This document shows positions 39,873-41,206 of a DNA stretch of 41,206 nt, piece by piece (positions within the stretch are counted from its first letter, which is position 1; each line of letters opens with the position of its first letter). Below the pieces are notes generated by a model. That model did not search any database. It was given only the letters and a program-made list of their open reading frames with translations, and had not been told where the DNA came from. The translations under genes and the position numbers were made by a program. Origin of the DNA: Desulfofustis sp. (GTDB lineage: Bacteria; Desulfobacterota; Desulfobulbia; Desulfobulbales; Desulfocapsaceae); assembly GCA_013042475.1 (NCBI GenBank), contig JABDQA010000124.1, forward strand, positions 1 through 41,206, written 5' to 3'.

Positions 39873-41090
39873 ATGCGACCTCTGCATGAAAAGAACCTCA
39901 GAACCTTCGTCATCGATGTCGCCAGGTGGAACCTGCGCGGCGGCCTCGGCTTTCAATTGTTACGCCTGCTGCTCCTTGCCCTCATCGGTCTCGGCCTGTA
40001 TGCATATTCCTACCAGGCACGCTACGGACTGGCGGTCACCGGTATGAACGACATCGTCAGTTGGGGGTTTTATATCTCCAATTTCACCTTTTTCGTCGGC
40101 GTGGCAGCTGCCGCGGTCATGCTGATCCTGCCCGCCTATATTTTTCACGATCCGGATTTTCACCGGGTGGTGATCATCGGCGAAGGGGTGGCCGTAGGGG
40201 CGCTGGTGATGTGCCTGACCTTTATCCTCGTCGATCTTGGCGGACCGCTTCAGGCCTGGCACCTGATCCCGGTGATAGGCATCTTCAACTTTCCATCGTC
40301 TATTCTCGCCTGGGACGTGCTCGTCCTGAACGGCTATCTGCTCCTCAATGCGCTGGTGCCGGCCTATATTCTCTATTGCCATTACAAAGGCAAGGCCGCT
40401 GACGAGAGAAAATATCGGCCTTTCGTATTCATCTCCATTTTCTGGGCCTTTTCGATCCACATGGTTACCGCCTTCCTTTACCAGGGCCTGCCAGCCCGGC
40501 CGTTCTGGAACAACCCGTTGATGGGCCCCAGATTCCTGGCCTCCGCTTTTGCCGCCGGACCGGCGCTGATCACCCTGGTACTTGCTGTCATACACAGTTC
40601 GACCCCATATAAAATTGAACGTACTGTGTTCAATAAGCTCAGGCTGATCATCGTGGTGTCTGCAATAATCAATCTGCTCATGCTCTTTTCTGAAGTTTTC
40701 AAGGAATTCTATTTTCCCACCCATCACTCCAGTTCAGCGGTCTATCTGTTTTTCGGTATGGACGGCCATGACTCGCTGGTGCCGTGGATCTGGACTTCGG
40801 TGGGAGTTAATCTGATCTCCACCCTGGTGCTGGCATTCAATCCTGGTAAGAGCAACCCCAAGGTACTGCTGCCGGCCTGCTTTTTCCTCTTCATCGCGAT
40901 CTGGATGGAGAAAGGGATTGGGCTGATCGTGCCGGGTTTTCTGCCCAGTCCGCTTGGGGAGGTGGTTGACTATCTGCCGACCTGGATCGAACTCAGCGTC
41001 ACCGTTGGTATCTTCGCCTTGGGCGTCACCATTATCACCTGGTTGATCAGGGCCGCTCTAATTATAGAACAGGACTACGCAGGGAGCTGA
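39873..41090 (+). CDS. NrfD/PsrC-family quinol-oxidising membrane subunit
   Basis: This 405-residue inner-membrane protein has nine to ten predicted helices and NrfD-family motifs: GMNDIVSWGFYISNFTFFVG near the start, VDLGGPLQAWHLIPVIGIFN, FNFPSSILAWDVLVLNGYLL, FWAFSIHMVTAFLYQGLPAR and GLIVPGFLPSPLGEVVDYLP. Such proteins bind menaquinone without heme and exchange electrons with a four-cluster ferredoxin partner. Here it would oxidise menaquinol and feed the ferredoxin encoded 11 bases upstream, taking the place of NapC or NapH. Whether it conserves energy cannot be judged from sequence. Confidence 0.95.
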   Translation: MRPLHEKNLRTFVIDVARWNLRGGLGFQLLRLLLLALIGLGLYAYSYQARYGLAVTGMNDIVSWGFYISNFTFFVGVAAAAVMLILPAYIFHDPDFHRVVIIGEGVAVGALVMCLTFILVDLGGPLQAWHLIPVIGIFNFPSSILAWDVLVLNGYLLLNALVPAYILYCHYKGKAADERKYRPFVFISIFWAFSIHMVTAFLYQGLPARPFWNNPLMGPRFLASAFAAGPALITLVLAVIHSSTPYKIERTVFNKLRLIIVVSAIINLLMLFSEVFKEFYFPTHHSSSAVYLFFGMDGHDSLVPWIWTSVGVNLISTLVLAFNPGKSNPKVLLPACFFLFIAIWMEKGIGLIVPGFLPSPLGEVVDYLPTWIELSVTVGIFALGVTIITWLIRAALIIEQDYAGS

Positions 41091-41158
41091 TGAATCCAAT
41101 TATTTCGTTTACCTTCACACCCTATTGTCTTGCAGGGATTTGTTCAGCTTCAATTTAA
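41090..41158 (+). CDS. Possible 22-residue peptide coupled to the nrfD-like gene
   Basis: The nrfD-like gene's stop and an ATG share one base (TGATG at 41088-41092). The frame gives MNPIISFTFTPYCLAGICSA followed by SI and TAA. AGGGAG lies just before. It may be a tiny real protein or a chance frame. The last 48 bases of the window show nothing clear. Confidence 0.2.
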   Translation: MNPIISFTFTPYCLAGICSASI

Positions 41159-41206
41159 TTATCCCGCTTCCTGTCGGCTGAGCCAAACAAAAAGACACCA
41201 TAATGC

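Noticed and set aside
1-41206. tRNA, rRNA, CRISPR array or complete insertion sequence
   Set aside because: No cloverleaf, rRNA signature, regularly spaced repeats or transposase with terminal repeats were found by reading; a tRNAscan or ISfinder search was not possible here.

Overview
The window looks like chromosome from an anaerobic, sulfate-reducer-like member of the Desulfobacterota (Desulfobulbales-type). This is inferred from gene content: tetraheme c-type cytochromes, an NrfC/NrfD-type quinone module, periplasmic nitrate reductase divergent from a hybrid cluster protein, an ArsB/NhaD permease coupled to an eIF2B-like gene, and TRAP and amino-acid ABC importers. No rRNA, tRNA, CRISPR array or complete insertion sequence was seen.

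Region 1 (1-9400) is loosely packed. It mixes small intact genes (two overlapping tiny membrane proteins, an ABM-domain protein, an outer-membrane barrel, a possible tandem ribbon-helix-helix protein, an MscS channel, an ArsR/SRPBCC pair, and a sigma factor-SHOCT-unknown-CMD cluster) with decayed genes: an alkylsulfatase C-terminus, an unidentified C-terminal fragment, a minus-strand ORF with an internal stop, an MscS C-terminus beside the intact channel, and a frameshifted small ORF with a strong ribosome binding site.

Region 2 (9400-14900, minus strand) is one catabolic operon: DUF2848 protein, nitrilase-superfamily amidase, DUF1445/YcsI protein, then the TRAP importer dctP-dctQ-dctM. A strong hairpin separates the binding-protein gene from the permease genes. 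A second alkylsulfatase remnant lies just upstream.

Region 3 (15600-19450, plus strand) holds an ArsB/NhaD-type ion permease whose stop codon overlaps the start of an eIF2B-like gene lacking the family's catalytic cysteine, then an AT-rich exported amide hydrolase and an unknown protein.

Region 4 (19450-32790, all minus strand) is a long nitrogen-compound catabolic cluster: 2-hydroxyacid dehydrogenase, polar amino-acid ABC importer with two unusually long permeases, PLP-dependent dehydratase with RidA, a broken PhzF gene, a PPC-domain protein, an M20 carbamoylase/amidohydrolase, a cyclic amidase (hydantoinase/allantoinase family), AroM-like racemase-fold protein, class I aminotransferase, flavin reductase and a VOC protein. 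Together these suggest ring opening of a cyclic ureide, decarbamoylation, then racemisation, deamination or transamination and keto-acid reduction. The actual substrate is unknown.

Region 5 (32900-41206) is nitrogen-oxide respiration. hcp (minus) diverges from a plus-strand operon napD-napA-tetraheme cytochrome-tetraheme cytochrome-NapG/NrfC-like ferredoxin-NrfD. A CRP/FNR-family palindrome sits about 40 bases before the predicted nap start site. The first cytochrome is two NapB-like diheme modules in tandem, and an NrfC/NrfD-type module takes the place of NapC or NapGH. This nap layout is the best candidate in the window for an under-described system.
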